Shown: positions 44,257 through 54,800 of the stretch, in pieces
How positions within the stretch are numbered: the stretch's first letter is position 1
Layout: every line of letters begins with the position of its first letter
From: Bacteroides congonensis
Lineage (GTDB): Bacteria > Bacteroidota > Bacteroidia > Bacteroidales > Bacteroidaceae
Reading direction: 5' to 3'
DNA: 64,000 nt
NCBI RefSeq assembly: GCF_900130125.1
Contig: NZ_FQXY01000011.1
Location: forward strand, 1,430,748 to 1,494,747
Made by a program: the position numbers and the translations under genes
Notes under the pieces: generated by a model
Databases searched by the model: none
Seen by the model: only the letters and a program-made list of their open reading frames with translations
Told to the model about the DNA's origin: nothing

Positions 44257-46191
44257 ATGAATAAGAAAGTTTTAGTTACGGCCTTCTTGTTGGGCTCATG
44301 GACAGTATCAGGTATAGTGTCTGCCCAGTCTGTATATCCCGGACAACATCAGGGAAAGTTGAAAAAGGAAACGGTAGCTCCCCTTCAGGTAGAGAGTTTT
44401 GATTTGAAAGACGTCCGCCTACTGCCAAGCCGCTTCCGCGATAATATGCTCCGGGATTCTGCCTGGATGACTTCAATAGATGTCAACCGCCTGCTGCATA
44501 GTTTTCGTACCAATGCCGGCGTGTTTGCCGGACGTGAAGGTGGATATATGACAGTGAAAAAACTGGGTGGCTGGGAATCTTTGGATTGCGAACTTCGCGG
44601 ACATACTACCGGACATATGCTTTCGGCGCTTGGTTTGATGTACGCATCTACCGGCAGTGAAATATTCAAGCTGAAAGGCGACAGCCTGGTCAATGGACTC
44701 GAAGAGGTGCAGAACGCATTGAAAAGCGGGTATCTGAGTGCCTGGCCTGAAGAACTGATAAACCGGAACATTCAGGGAAAAAGCGTATGGGCTCCCTGGT
44801 ATACTCTGCATAAACTTTTCTCCGGACTGATAGACCAATATCTGTATGCGGATAATAAAAAAGCATTAACTATTGTCACCCGGATGGGCGACTGGGCATA
44901 CAATAAACTGAAGCCCCTTAGTGAAGAAACACGTAAACTTATGATCCGCAATGAATTTGGAGGTATCAATGAGTCATTCTATAATTTGTACTCAATCACG
45001 GGAGATGAACGTTATCGCTGGCTTGCGGAATATTTCTACCATAATGACGTAATCGACCCATTGAAAGAACTTCGCGATGACTTGGGGACAAAGCATACTA
45101 ATACTTTTATCCCGAAAGTATTAGCCGAAGCACGTAACTATGAGCTGACAGAGAATGAGACTAGCAAAAAACTCTCGGAATTCTTTTGGTACACCATGAT
45201 TGACCATCATACTTTCGCTCCGGGATGCAGCAGTGATAAAGAGCATTTTTTCGACCCGAAGAAATTTTCTAAACACTTGACCGGATATACCGGAGAAACC
45301 TGTTGCACATATAATATGTTGAAGCTTAGCCGCCATCTTTTCTGCTGGACGGGCGATTCATCTATTGCAGATTATTATGAAAGGGCATTGTACAATCACA
45401 TCTTAGGACAACAAGACCCTGAAACGGGTATGGTGGCTTATTTCCTGCCTTTGCTTTCCGGTTCCCATAAACTGTATAGCACAAAAGAGAATTCTTTCTG
45501 GTGTTGTGTAGGCAGCGGATTCGAGAATCATGCCAAATATGGAGAAGCTATCTACTATCACAACGACCGTGGAATATATGTAAACCTGTTTATTCCCTCA
45601 CAAGTAACCTGGAAAGAAAAAGGGTTAACGCTCCGCCAAGAAACAGAATTTCCCAAAGAAGAAACGACACGTTTTACTCTTCAGGCAGAAAATCCTGTCC
45701 GCACGACTATTTATCTGCGCTATCCTTCGTGGAGCAAGGATGTAAAAGTTTCGGTGAATGGTAAGAAAATATCTGTAAAACAGAAACCGGGCTCTTATAT
45801 TGCTGTTACCCGTGAATGGAAAGATGGTGACCAAATCTCGGCCACTTATCCGATGCAAATCAAATTGGAAACTACTCCGGATAACCCGGATAAGGCAGCC
45901 CTGCTATACGGCCCGTTGGTATTGGCGGGAGAACGGGGAACTGAAGGTATGCAGGCACCTGCTCCTTTCTCAAATCCGGCTCTTTACAATGATTATTATA
46001 CCTATAATTTTCATATCCCTGCACATCTGCGCACTTCTTTGAAACTGGATAAGAAACACCCTGAACGTGCTTTGCAACGTGTAGGACGTGATTTGATGTT
46101 TACGACAGAACAAGGAGATGTGATTCGTCCGCTGTATGATTTACATCACCAGCGCTATGTCGTATATTGGGACTTACAATCAGAAAAATAG
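44257..46191 (+). CDS. GH127/GH146-type beta-L-arabinofuranosidase (DUF1680)
   Basis: 644 residues with signal peptide ending SGIVSAQ. The alpha/alpha barrel (about 45-450) has the family landmarks LLHSFRTNAGV, RGHTTGHMLSAL and YTLHKLFSGLID. The zinc/cysteine catalytic set is complete: Glu347 and Cys349 in GETCCTYNM, and Cys416 with Cys417 in FWCCVGSG, spaced as in the characterised bifidobacterial enzyme (Glu338, Cys340, Cys417, Cys418). A C-terminal beta-sandwich follows. Family enzymes hydrolyse beta-L-arabinofuranosides with a cysteine nucleophile, in pectic side chains or arabinoglycans. It is followed 15 bases later by the fused hydrolase gene, so a two-gene operon is likely. Confidence 0.9.
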   Translation: MNKKVLVTAFLLGSWTVSGIVSAQSVYPGQHQGKLKKETVAPLQVESFDLKDVRLLPSRFRDNMLRDSAWMTSIDVNRLLHSFRTNAGVFAGREGGYMTVKKLGGWESLDCELRGHTTGHMLSALGLMYASTGSEIFKLKGDSLVNGLEEVQNALKSGYLSAWPEELINRNIQGKSVWAPWYTLHKLFSGLIDQYLYADNKKALTIVTRMGDWAYNKLKPLSEETRKLMIRNEFGGINESFYNLYSITGDERYRWLAEYFYHNDVIDPLKELRDDLGTKHTNTFIPKVLAEARNYELTENETSKKLSEFFWYTMIDHHTFAPGCSSDKEHFFDPKKFSKHLTGYTGETCCTYNMLKLSRHLFCWTGDSSIADYYERALYNHILGQQDPETGMVAYFLPLLSGSHKLYSTKENSFWCCVGSGFENHAKYGEAIYYHNDRGIYVNLFIPSQVTWKEKGLTLRQETEFPKEETTRFTLQAENPVRTTIYLRYPSWSKDVKVSVNGKKISVKQKPGSYIAVTREWKDGDQISATYPMQIKLETTPDNPDKAALLYGPLVLAGERGTEGMQAPAPFSNPALYNDYYTYNFHIPAHLRTSLKLDKKHPERALQRVGRDLMFTTEQGDVIRPLYDLHHQRYVVYWDLQSEK

Positions 46192-46206
46192 ATAGTAGAC
46201 AACGAT

Positions 46207-48132
46207 ATGAAGAATCTATTAATTGCCGCTTTTGTAGTAAGTATCAGCTTTTTGAGTGGTTCTTGTAAAGTATCATCCGATCAGGGGAATCAGTATGACT
46301 TCTCATCTTTGGATTCTGTTATCCAAGGATGGGTAGACAAAGGATATTATCCCGGAGCATCTATTTGCGTAGTGAAGAATGATACCGTCATTTTTCAAAA
46401 GAACTATCGGGACTATACACCTGATACAAAAGTATATGTCGCTTCTGCCGGAAAATGGGTCGCGGCTGCCGTCATCGGTGCAGTGGTAGACCGTACAGAT
46501 TTGGGATGGGATGATTCGGTAGAGAAATGGTTGCCTGAATTTAAAGGTGATCCCAAAGGTAAGATTCTTCTCCGGCAATTATTATCCCATACATCAGGAG
46601 TACGCCCGTATCTTCCCGAACCTCGTGTAGATAACTATAATCATTTGGATTCGGCAGTCACAGAAATTCTCCCTTTGGATACAGTCTTTACCCCCGGCAC
46701 TCGTTTTGAATATGGCGGACTTGCCATGCAGATTGCCGGAAGAATGGCAGAAGTGGCGATGGGAGAGGAGTTTGAGACTCTTTTTCAGGAACTGCTTGCA
46801 CAACCTTTGGAAATGAAAAACTCTCATTTTACCCCAATCAATACGGACGGTGGACACGCTCCAATGTTAGGGGGCGGGCTATGTACCACCATGAATGATT
46901 ATCTTCATTTCCTGTCTATGATTTATCACGATGGAATATATAATGGCAAGCAGATTATATCAGCAGAAACTGTGAAAGAAATGCAGGCCGACCAAGTGAA
47001 AGATGCCATAATCCCTTCGAATGACTCGGATAATTATGTAGCGAAAGGACTGGGACAATCCCACAATGGAATCTATGGATTGGGAGAATGGCGTGAACTG
47101 ATAGACAAAAAGACAGGCGAAGCTTATCAGATCAGTTCACCAGGATGGGCTGGTGCTTACCCATGGATAAATAAGCGTGATAAAGTTTACGGATTCTTCA
47201 TCTCCCATGTAACAGGTTCTTCCGCTAAAGAAGACGGTTTCTCTTCTTTCTTCGGCAGCCCTGTCATTTCACGGACTGTTTCAGAAATACTGAAAGGTAA
47301 CTCACTAGTCATTAAGCAAGGACGGATCCATGTAAGAAACGGCTCTCTATACTATGAAGAAGCCGGTCAGGGTGAACCTATCATCTTTGTACACGGTCAT
47401 TCGCTCGACCATCGTATGTGGGATGAACAATTTTCGGTATTTGCGAAAAAGTATCATGTCATTCGTTATGATTTAAGAGGATACGGCATTTCTTCTTCCC
47501 AAACAGAAGATTATCAATTTATGCACGCTGAAGACCTGATTACTTTAATGGACTCTTTACGCATCCAAAAAGCACATATTGTCGGGCTTTCTTTGGGCGG
47601 GTTTATTACTGCTGATATGTTGGCGTATTTCCCAAACCGGATGCTATCAGCTTTTCTAGCCAGTGGAAACATCCGAAAGTCCAAAGGCCCCAGTGAACCG
47701 ATGACTAAAGAAGAAGCAAAGATGCGTGATGAAGAAATAGCTGCCCTGAAAAAGAAAGGAGTGGAGGTGATGAAGAAAGAGTGGTTTGAAGGATTGATGA
47801 AATCCGGAGGAACCCAGCGTGAACGGATGCGTGTACCTTTGTGGCAGATGATTGACGAATGGGATGCATGGCAACCGCTACACAAAGAAGTACGGGTAGT
47901 AGCAGGGTTGGATGCCATTGAAAAATTAGAGAAAAGTCACCCTGCTGTACCTGCTTTAATTGTAGAAGGTCATTCTTCTGATAATAAATTCTCAAAAAAT
48001 CCCCCAATATTAAACTATCTACCTAATGGAAAACTGAAAGTCATTGAGGATTGCGGACATATGATGAATATGGAACGGCCGGAAGAGTTTAATGCAGCTT
48101 TAGAAGAATTCCTAATCAATATTGAACGTTAA
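46207..48132 (+). CDS. Fused serine beta-lactamase-like hydrolase and alpha/beta-hydrolase lipoprotein
   Basis: 641 residues with lipobox (LSGSC, Cys20). The first half (about 30-370) is a class C beta-lactamase/esterase fold: Ser80-x-x-Lys83 in ASAGKW, and a Tyr near EYGG. The second half (about 385-640) is a separate alpha/beta-hydrolase: oxyanion VHGHSLDHRMW, nucleophile Ser462 in GLSLGG, and His in EDCGHMMNMERPEEF. Two catalytic folds in one chain is unusual; the junction falls near residue 375-385. It lies 15 bases after the GH127 gene. Roles as dual esterase on decorated glycan, or in peptidoglycan, are possible; I cannot choose. Confidence 0.82.
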   Translation: MKNLLIAAFVVSISFLSGSCKVSSDQGNQYDFSSLDSVIQGWVDKGYYPGASICVVKNDTVIFQKNYRDYTPDTKVYVASAGKWVAAAVIGAVVDRTDLGWDDSVEKWLPEFKGDPKGKILLRQLLSHTSGVRPYLPEPRVDNYNHLDSAVTEILPLDTVFTPGTRFEYGGLAMQIAGRMAEVAMGEEFETLFQELLAQPLEMKNSHFTPINTDGGHAPMLGGGLCTTMNDYLHFLSMIYHDGIYNGKQIISAETVKEMQADQVKDAIIPSNDSDNYVAKGLGQSHNGIYGLGEWRELIDKKTGEAYQISSPGWAGAYPWINKRDKVYGFFISHVTGSSAKEDGFSSFFGSPVISRTVSEILKGNSLVIKQGRIHVRNGSLYYEEAGQGEPIIFVHGHSLDHRMWDEQFSVFAKKYHVIRYDLRGYGISSSQTEDYQFMHAEDLITLMDSLRIQKAHIVGLSLGGFITADMLAYFPNRMLSAFLASGNIRKSKGPSEPMTKEEAKMRDEEIAALKKKGVEVMKKEWFEGLMKSGGTQRERMRVPLWQMIDEWDAWQPLHKEVRVVAGLDAIEKLEKSHPAVPALIVEGHSSDNKFSKNPPILNYLPNGKLKVIEDCGHMMNMERPEEFNAALEEFLINIER

Positions 48133-48155
48133 TGATAAAATAGTAACAGAGACTT

Positions 48156-48241
48156 TATCTTTGGACGGACGGGTAGCCAAATAAGTTTCTTGTTTTTTGT
48201 GCAAACCTATATAAAATCCGAGATATTTTATGTAGGTTTGC
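48156..48241 (+). promoter_or_regulatory. Promoter box and leader hairpin before PUL C regulator
   Basis: A -7 box TATCTTTG lies at 48156-48163. Downstream, GCAAACCTATATAAAAT (48201-48217) pairs with ATTTTATGTAGGTTTGC (48225-48241) as a 17-bp stem with one mismatch and a 7-base loop, ending 26 bases before ATG 48268. It would lie in the mRNA leader, and as DNA is a palindrome suited to a dimeric regulator. Confidence 0.6.
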
Positions 48242-48267
48242 ATTGTTTCGTTAAATATGAATCCTCT

Positions 48268-51042
48268 ATGCATAATCTAATACGACATATCGTGAAGGTT
48301 TTGATTACTTTTTGTCTGGTACTCATAAGTATGCCTATTTATCCGATTTCTTACTCTTTCCGCAGTATTTCCGAAACAGACGGACTTTCCGACCTGATGG
48401 TCAGTTCTTTTTATAAAGATTCATTAGGTTATGTCTGGATTGGCACGGCAAGTTCTGTTGAACGTTTTGATGGAGTCCATTTGAAACATTATCCTGTATT
48501 GGGAAATAATGAAAAACTAAAATGGGTGAATGTAATAACAGAGACGGCCGGTAATAAGATATGGGTAGGGAATGATATGGGATTATGGATCATTAATAAG
48601 GAAACAGAGAAACTGGAACCTTTTAGGCCGGCGACTATTAATTGTGGTGTTCGTGCTCTTTTACCGACTCGGGATAGATTGTATATAGGCAGTGAAAAAG
48701 GATTATTTATCTATCGGAATAATCAATTGGAACGAATAGCATTAAGTTCTGATATCTTATCGGCAGAGAACTTCATCGTAGCACTGAATTTGGATGAAAA
48801 TGGAATTTTATGGATTCTTACTAAAGGCGGATTACATTCCATGAATATCTCAAACCAGGAAATGACCTCTTATCCATATAGGCAGGGATTCTCTTATAGA
48901 AATATGACACGAATCGGCAAAAAACTCTATTTAGGAACAATGGATCATGGACTGCTATGTTTTGACAGCTCGACAGGTGGGTTTAAAGAAAATATTATCG
49001 ACTTGGGTTGTAATGTCATCATGTCTCTCTCCAGTGATGAAAAGAACCTACTATATATAGGTACCGATGGAAACGGAGTACATTTTGTTTCTGCGAATAA
49101 TATGAAGATTGTTCGTTCTTTTTGTTATGAGTCGGGTAATAAACAGGCGATTCGTTCCAATTCTGTCTATGCATTATTGGTTGATAGGGAAGGAGTGATT
49201 TGGATTGGTTTTTATCAGTTAGGTTTGGATTATACATTATATCAGAGCGGGTTGTTCTCTACTTATGCTTACCCACCCTATTTTGACTCAAAAGGAATGC
49301 CAATTCGTGCAATAGCCATTTCGAAAGATGAAAAACTGATAGGTTCACGTAACGGACTTTTCTATATAGATGAAAGGGAACAGCGGTTTAAGAGTTTTAA
49401 AGTTCCCGAGTTGCGTTCTAATATGATTCTGTGTATTTATGCTTTTGAAGGAAAGTATTACATAGGTACTTATGGTGGCGGTATATATGTACTCAATCCT
49501 TCTACGTTGACTTTATCCGATTTTGAAACAGCAGACCTAAAATTAACTCCATTTTTGAAAGGACATGTGTTCAGTATAAAATCGGATGATAAAGGAGATT
49601 TGTGGATGGCGACGTCTATGGGACTTTATTGTTATAGAAATGGACAGCAAATCCGGCATTATACTACTGAAAATTCAAAATTGCCGGGAGATAACGTATA
49701 TGATATATGTTTTGATTCCACTCGCAAAGGATGGATTTGTACAGAGAACGGTTTATGTCTTTGGGATCCGTCGACCAATAGCTTGAAGTCGGATGTGTTT
49801 CCTGAAGGATTTATTCATAAAGATAAAATCCGGACGGTATATGAGGATTCTGATCATGAGCTTTATTTCCTTCCGGATAAAGGTGCTGTTTTTATATCTG
49901 ATTTATCGATGAATCATTTTCGGAGAATGCAGTCGGGTACTCCATTGGATGGAAAGGATGCGATGTTTATTGTAGAAGATCACGAAGGTTGGTTGTGGAT
50001 TGGTACTAATTTAGGCTTATACCGTTATGATAAGAAGAATAATTTTGTTCCCTATAATTTCGTAGATGGTTTGCCCAGCTCTATTTTTATAACCTGTTTC
50101 CCTGTAATAGATGAAGAGGGTACAATGTGGTTCGGCAATTCGAAAGGTCTGATTTATCTGACTTCAGAACAAGATGGCAGAAAAGCAAAATGGCATTATC
50201 CGATTGCTATTACCGATGTATTGGTGAATGGAAAGCAATCTGTTTATGCTGAGATGGGTAGAGAAAATAACGTTTATAAAATGCAATTGGAAGCGGAACA
50301 GCGTAATCTGACAATCCGTTTCTCCGGGTTTACTTATTCGGAGCCTATATATATGTCTTATATATGTAAGATGGAAGGGATAGATGGCGACTGGCAATTA
50401 TTGAGTGGACAATCTGAAATAACGTATTATGACTTATCATCAGGCAATTATCAGTTTAGAATTCATCGGGTGGATGATCCGAAGTCAGAAATTTGTCTGA
50501 TGGTGACTGTTGCTCCTCGTTTCAATGCTGTTATGTGGAGTGTGACTGTTTTAGTGATATTGATAATAACCTTGGCTTATATATATTATCGCCGGAGAAT
50601 GAAACGAAACAACCTAATTCAGTCGAATGAAAAACAGCAACCGGTAATAGAAGAAAAATATAGAAAGAGTAATGTGACTGAAGAAGAATGTAGGCGCTTG
50701 GCTGGCGAACTGGAACTTCTGATGCAAAGGGAACGACTATATGTTAATCCAAATCTGAAAATAGCAGACTTGGCTGCAATATTGAATGTTTCCACTTATA
50801 CATTATCCTATTTATTCAATCAATATTTGGATAAAAACTATTATGACTATTTGAATGACTATCGCATAGAGGAGTTTAAGCGTTTGGTTGATAAAGATGA
50901 ATATTCTAAATATACGTTGACAGCTTTAGCCGAACTATGTGGTTTTAGTTCGCGTACTTCCTTCTTTCGTTATTTTAAAAAGGTTATTGGAATTACTCCG
51001 AATGAATATATTCGAAGTATTGGAAAGACCAATGAAGAATAA
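48268..51042 (+). CDS. Membrane-spanning Reg_prop/AraC regulator lacking kinase and receiver domains (PUL C)
   Basis: The ATG at 48268 gives 924 residues starting with a signal-anchor. Periplasmic Reg_prop propellers occupy about 30-665 (GYVWIGTASSVERFDG, GVIWIGFYQLGLDY, GWLWIGTNLGLYRYDK), with a Y_Y_Y domain to about 750 and one membrane helix near 757-778 (VTVLVILIITLAYIYY). A short linker then leads straight to an AraC-type double HTH (about 815-920; IADLAAILNVSTYTLSYLFNQ, LAELCGFSSRTSFFRYFKKV). No HisKA, HATPase or receiver is present, although the sensor half is that of an HTCS. Signal must pass across the membrane without phosphotransfer. The probable target is PUL C. The partial gene at 63043 has the same sensor subtype. 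Confidence 0.93.
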   Translation: MHNLIRHIVKVLITFCLVLISMPIYPISYSFRSISETDGLSDLMVSSFYKDSLGYVWIGTASSVERFDGVHLKHYPVLGNNEKLKWVNVITETAGNKIWVGNDMGLWIINKETEKLEPFRPATINCGVRALLPTRDRLYIGSEKGLFIYRNNQLERIALSSDILSAENFIVALNLDENGILWILTKGGLHSMNISNQEMTSYPYRQGFSYRNMTRIGKKLYLGTMDHGLLCFDSSTGGFKENIIDLGCNVIMSLSSDEKNLLYIGTDGNGVHFVSANNMKIVRSFCYESGNKQAIRSNSVYALLVDREGVIWIGFYQLGLDYTLYQSGLFSTYAYPPYFDSKGMPIRAIAISKDEKLIGSRNGLFYIDEREQRFKSFKVPELRSNMILCIYAFEGKYYIGTYGGGIYVLNPSTLTLSDFETADLKLTPFLKGHVFSIKSDDKGDLWMATSMGLYCYRNGQQIRHYTTENSKLPGDNVYDICFDSTRKGWICTENGLCLWDPSTNSLKSDVFPEGFIHKDKIRTVYEDSDHELYFLPDKGAVFISDLSMNHFRRMQSGTPLDGKDAMFIVEDHEGWLWIGTNLGLYRYDKKNNFVPYNFVDGLPSSIFITCFPVIDEEGTMWFGNSKGLIYLTSEQDGRKAKWHYPIAITDVLVNGKQSVYAEMGRENNVYKMQLEAEQRNLTIRFSGFTYSEPIYMSYICKMEGIDGDWQLLSGQSEITYYDLSSGNYQFRIHRVDDPKSEICLMVTVAPRFNAVMWSVTVLVILIITLAYIYYRRRMKRNNLIQSNEKQQPVIEEKYRKSNVTEEECRRLAGELELLMQRERLYVNPNLKIADLAAILNVSTYTLSYLFNQYLDKNYYDYLNDYRIEEFKRLVDKDEYSKYTLTALAELCGFSSRTSFFRYFKKVIGITPNEYIRSIGKTNEE

Positions 51043-51091
51043 TATACCTATGTACCTTTCATTTTAAACTTTAGATTGATAAATACCTCTT

Positions 51092-51121
51092 TAGAGTCTC
51101 AAATAATAAATTGAGACTCTA
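51092..51121 (+). repeat. Hairpin between regulator and second sigma gene
   Basis: TAGAGTCTCAA (51092-51102) and TTGAGACTCTA (51111-51121), a perfect 11-bp stem with 8-base loop, 50 bases after the regulator stop. No T run follows on the plus strand, so it is a weak terminator candidate. The rest of 51043-51235 shows no gene. Confidence 0.6.
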
Positions 51122-51235
51122 TAAGATTGTAAGTTAAATGGTTGATAATTAGAACGTATGCAAGTCGGTTGCTCTCCGCCAATAGGACGGAATTTATCTC
51201 TTTCTTTTTGAATATCCGTTTTCATATTTACCCTC

Positions 51236-51243
51236 TATATTTG
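51236..51243 (+). promoter_or_regulatory. Candidate -7 box (TATATTTG) before second ECF sigma gene
   Basis: Matches TAnnTTTG, 30 bases before ATG 51274, the same distance as at the first sigma gene. The nearest TTTG (51207) is about 25 bases upstream, longer than usual. Confidence 0.5.
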
Positions 51244-51273
51244 CCAACGTAATGATAAACAAAAATCTAAGCA

Positions 51274-51789
51274 ATGGAAAATATAGATATGTCATCCGTA
51301 CAGTTGATTACTGATTCTTATCAGAATTATCATCGTTCCGTTTACTTGTATATCTTATATAAGATAGGAAAAGATGAAGACGCGAAAGATCTGGCTCAAG
51401 ATGTATTTTTACGTTTGATGGATTATAAGCAAATGTTGCGACCGGAAACAATAAAGTACTTTATTTTCTCTATTTGCCGGAATTTGGTTATTGATTATTT
51501 ACGTCGTCATTATAAAATGCAGGAAATTACATCCTATTTTTTAGATCAGCTTCCTACCTTTATTAATGAGGTAGAGAGCCAGATAATCGCTAATGATTTA
51601 TCTGTGTGTGAGCAGGAGAGAGTTCTCCGGCTGCCTGCGCAACGAAGAAAGATTTATGTAATGAGTCGCTTCAAGCATATATCGTCAGCGGATATTTCCG
51701 CTTGTCTCGGGTTATCTGTTCGTACAGTAGAAAATCATTTGTTTATCAGCCGGAAAGAAATCCGTGAATATATCCAACAGTGTATCTAA
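51274..51789 (+). CDS. ECF-type sigma factor, no adjacent anti-sigma (PUL C)
   Basis: 171 residues, related to 16192-16722. Region 2 shows DAKDLAQDVFLRLMDYK and FIFSICRNLVIDYLRRHYK; region 4 shows LPAQRRKIYVMSRFKHISSADISACLGLSVRTVENHL. As with the first copy, no FecR anti-sigma gene follows: the SusC gene starts 44 bases downstream and lacks an STN domain. It thus looks like the first gene of a sigma-SusC-SusD operon whose expression it may reinforce. How activity is gated is unknown; control by the adjacent Reg_prop/AraC regulator at transcription level is an attractive inference. Confidence 0.91.
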   Translation: MENIDMSSVQLITDSYQNYHRSVYLYILYKIGKDEDAKDLAQDVFLRLMDYKQMLRPETIKYFIFSICRNLVIDYLRRHYKMQEITSYFLDQLPTFINEVESQIIANDLSVCEQERVLRLPAQRRKIYVMSRFKHISSADISACLGLSVRTVENHLFISRKEIREYIQQCI

Positions 51790-51833
51790 TATTAGAATAA
51801 ATAGTATAAATGTTAGTTTTAAATTTTATGTAT

Positions 51834-54800
51834 ATGAAAAAAAGTCTCTTCAGATTTTCATCGAGAAGGATTCTATTCTCCACGGTGATAGCCTCTGCTC
51901 TTATAGCAGGTGGCTCGCAGGCTGTCTTTGCAGATGCCGGGGAAGTGCAAGTCGTATTGCAGACTGGTACAATTAAAGGTAAAATCGTGGATTCCAATGG
52001 CGAGCCCGTTATCGGTGCTAATGTTATGGTAAAAGGTACCACCAATGGCTGTATGACTGACATTGACGGAAACTTCTCATTGAAAGATGCCAAAGGAACT
52101 TTGGTTATCTCATATATCGGTTACAAAACGGAAGAAGTTCAGGTGAAAGGCCATGAAACCAATTTGAAGATTGTATTGAAAGAAGACTCTGAACTACTCC
52201 AGGAAGTTGTAGTGGTGGGATACGGCAGTATGAAGAAAGAGTCGTTGACAGGCTCGGTAACAGTGGTCGACCAAAAACTTTTTAAAGACAAAGGTACGGT
52301 ATCCAATCCGCTTTCGGCCATGCAAGGTCAGGTGCCGGGTTTACGCATCACCCGCTCGTCGGCTGCTCCCGGTGAAGAGGGATGGGGTGTCTCAATCCGT
52401 GGTTCTGTATCGAAGAACAAGGTAGAACCTCTCTTGATTATTGACGGTGTACCTGCCAGTGGTGTGAGTGAGATGGCTCAACTCAATGCCGATGACATCG
52501 AAACCATTAACTTCCTGAAAGATGCTTCGGCTGCCATTTATGGTGCAAAAGCGGCAGGTGGTGTGATTTTGGTAACTACCAAACGTCCCGATGCCGGCAG
52601 AACCAAGGTAGAATATAGTGGTTCGGTTACACGTAAAATTGTGGGTTTGCAGCCCCGCATGATGAGTATGGACGAATGGACGGATGGTGTGCTCCAAGCC
52701 CGTTTGAATGACGGCTATGGCGAAGACGACAACTGGGTGCGCTACGCCCGTTTAGCTAAAGCGATGAAGGGGAGTTGGATTAATCTGCATGGTGGAAATA
52801 ATCCCGATGAAGATCCCATTCCGGGAGGATTCCGCGGTGTGGCCGACTTTGTGTTTCATGATATGAACTGGACTGATGTGTTGTGGGGGAACGCTACTTC
52901 TACCCAACATAACCTCAGCATAAGCGGGGGGTCGGAGAAATCGACCTACCGCCTCTCGCTTGGTTATTTGAATGACCAAGGGACGCTGCAATGGGGGAAC
53001 AACTCGAACGAACGCTATAACGTACGTTTATTCAACAGCTTCAAGATAAACGACCGTATCAGCTTGGAAAGCAATATGTCAGCCAGTCGTCAGCATCAGG
53101 TGGCTCCTACACAGATTGGTAGTATATTAGGCAGTAGCATACCGCAGCCAGGGTTACCGGTTTCGACCATTGATGGCAAACCGTATGCATGGGGAGGCAT
53201 TCATACTCCCAACTGGTCGGCCGAGTTGGGAGGTGACAACAAACTTGTAGTGACCACTATGAATGTGAACGAGATTTTGAAAGTGAACATATTGGATGGC
53301 CTTGATTTTCAAGGTACTTTGGGGTACTCAACGAACAATGCGGCCCGTGACGAACAGTATCTTTCAATTGATTGGTATCAATACGATGGCACACCGATTC
53401 AAAACGAGAACTCTCCCTATCCTGCAAAAGAAAAATCATCGTATACTAAAAGCTCTGCACGTACCGATAATTACACGGCATCAGCTTTTCTCACTTATAA
53501 GAAATTATTTGATGAGGCTCACGACATATCGCTTATGGGAGGTGTGCAATATGACTATGCCGCTTACGATTATAGCGGTACCAAAGCAATGGACGTGGAA
53601 GCGGCAATCGAATCGCTTAACGGTAAAGGACAAATCTACATAGACAAGGTAGACCGTTGGGAGGAAGCCATTCTCTCTTATTTCGGTCGCTTGAATTACA
53701 ACTATAAGTCAAGATATATGGTAGAAGTGAATGCTCGCTACGACGGCTCTTCGAAATTCTTGCCCAAGAATCGCTGGAACTTCTTCTGGGGCGCATCAGC
53801 CGGATGGCGTATCACTGAAGAGAAATTCATGGAGAACTTGCGTGATTATGTGAATGAACTGAAACTACGTGCCTCATATGGTGAGGTAGGTAACCAAAAT
53901 GGTATCGGACGCTATGACGGCATCCAACTTTACAACTACAAATCGAACAGCGGTGCTTTGTTGGGCAACTCGAAAGGAACCTATGTGGAATCTGCCGGAC
54001 TGGTGAGCACCGTGCGTACTTGGGAACGTATCTACAACTATAATTTGGGTATTGACTTCGGATTCTTCAACAATCGCTTTACGGGTACGTTCGAGATCTT
54101 TAAAAAGAAAAACGACAATATGTTGGTTTCGCGTCTGCATCCCGGTGTTCTGGGCGGAACTGCTCCCAGTACGAATAGTGGTAAGTTTGAAGCCAATGGT
54201 TACGATGTTAGTTTGACTTGGCATGATAAGATAGGCAGTTTCAACTACCATGTTGGCGGTACGTTAACCTATATGACCAATAAACTCGTTGATGGAGGTA
54301 ACATCGTGGTGAACGCAGGTTATAACGAAGCTGTGAATGGCTATCCGCTCAATTCGGTATTTGGCTACCGCTATGTGGGCAAGGTACAAAACCAAGACCA
54401 ACTGGACTATTACGTGGATAAATATGTGGGCAGCAACTCTATCGCCCTGCCTGCCAACTTGCGTTTGGGCGACCACATGTATGAAGATGTGAACAAAGAC
54501 GGTAAACTGACACAAGATGACCTTGTATTTCTCGGTTCCGACGACCCCAAATATTCGTTCTCGTTTAATTTCGGATGCGAGTGGAAAGGATTCGATTTCA
54601 ATACCGTATTCCAAGGTGTGGGCAAGCGTACCATCTATCGTGAAATCGACTCTTGGAAAGTGCCTTTCAAGGCTATTTGGCTGAACACTACCAACCAGTC
54701 GGTGGGTAATGTATGGAGTCCTGAAACTCCCAATAACCATTTTCCTACTTATTCAAACAGTAATGACATCAATAATTACAACTACATTCCCTCTACCTGG

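Noticed and set aside
46207-48132. Antibiotic-resistance beta-lactamase
   Set aside because: The beta-lactamase-like half resembles the broad serine-hydrolase/esterase group, is fused to an alpha/beta-hydrolase and sits in a glycan operon; there is no specific sign of beta-lactam hydrolysis.
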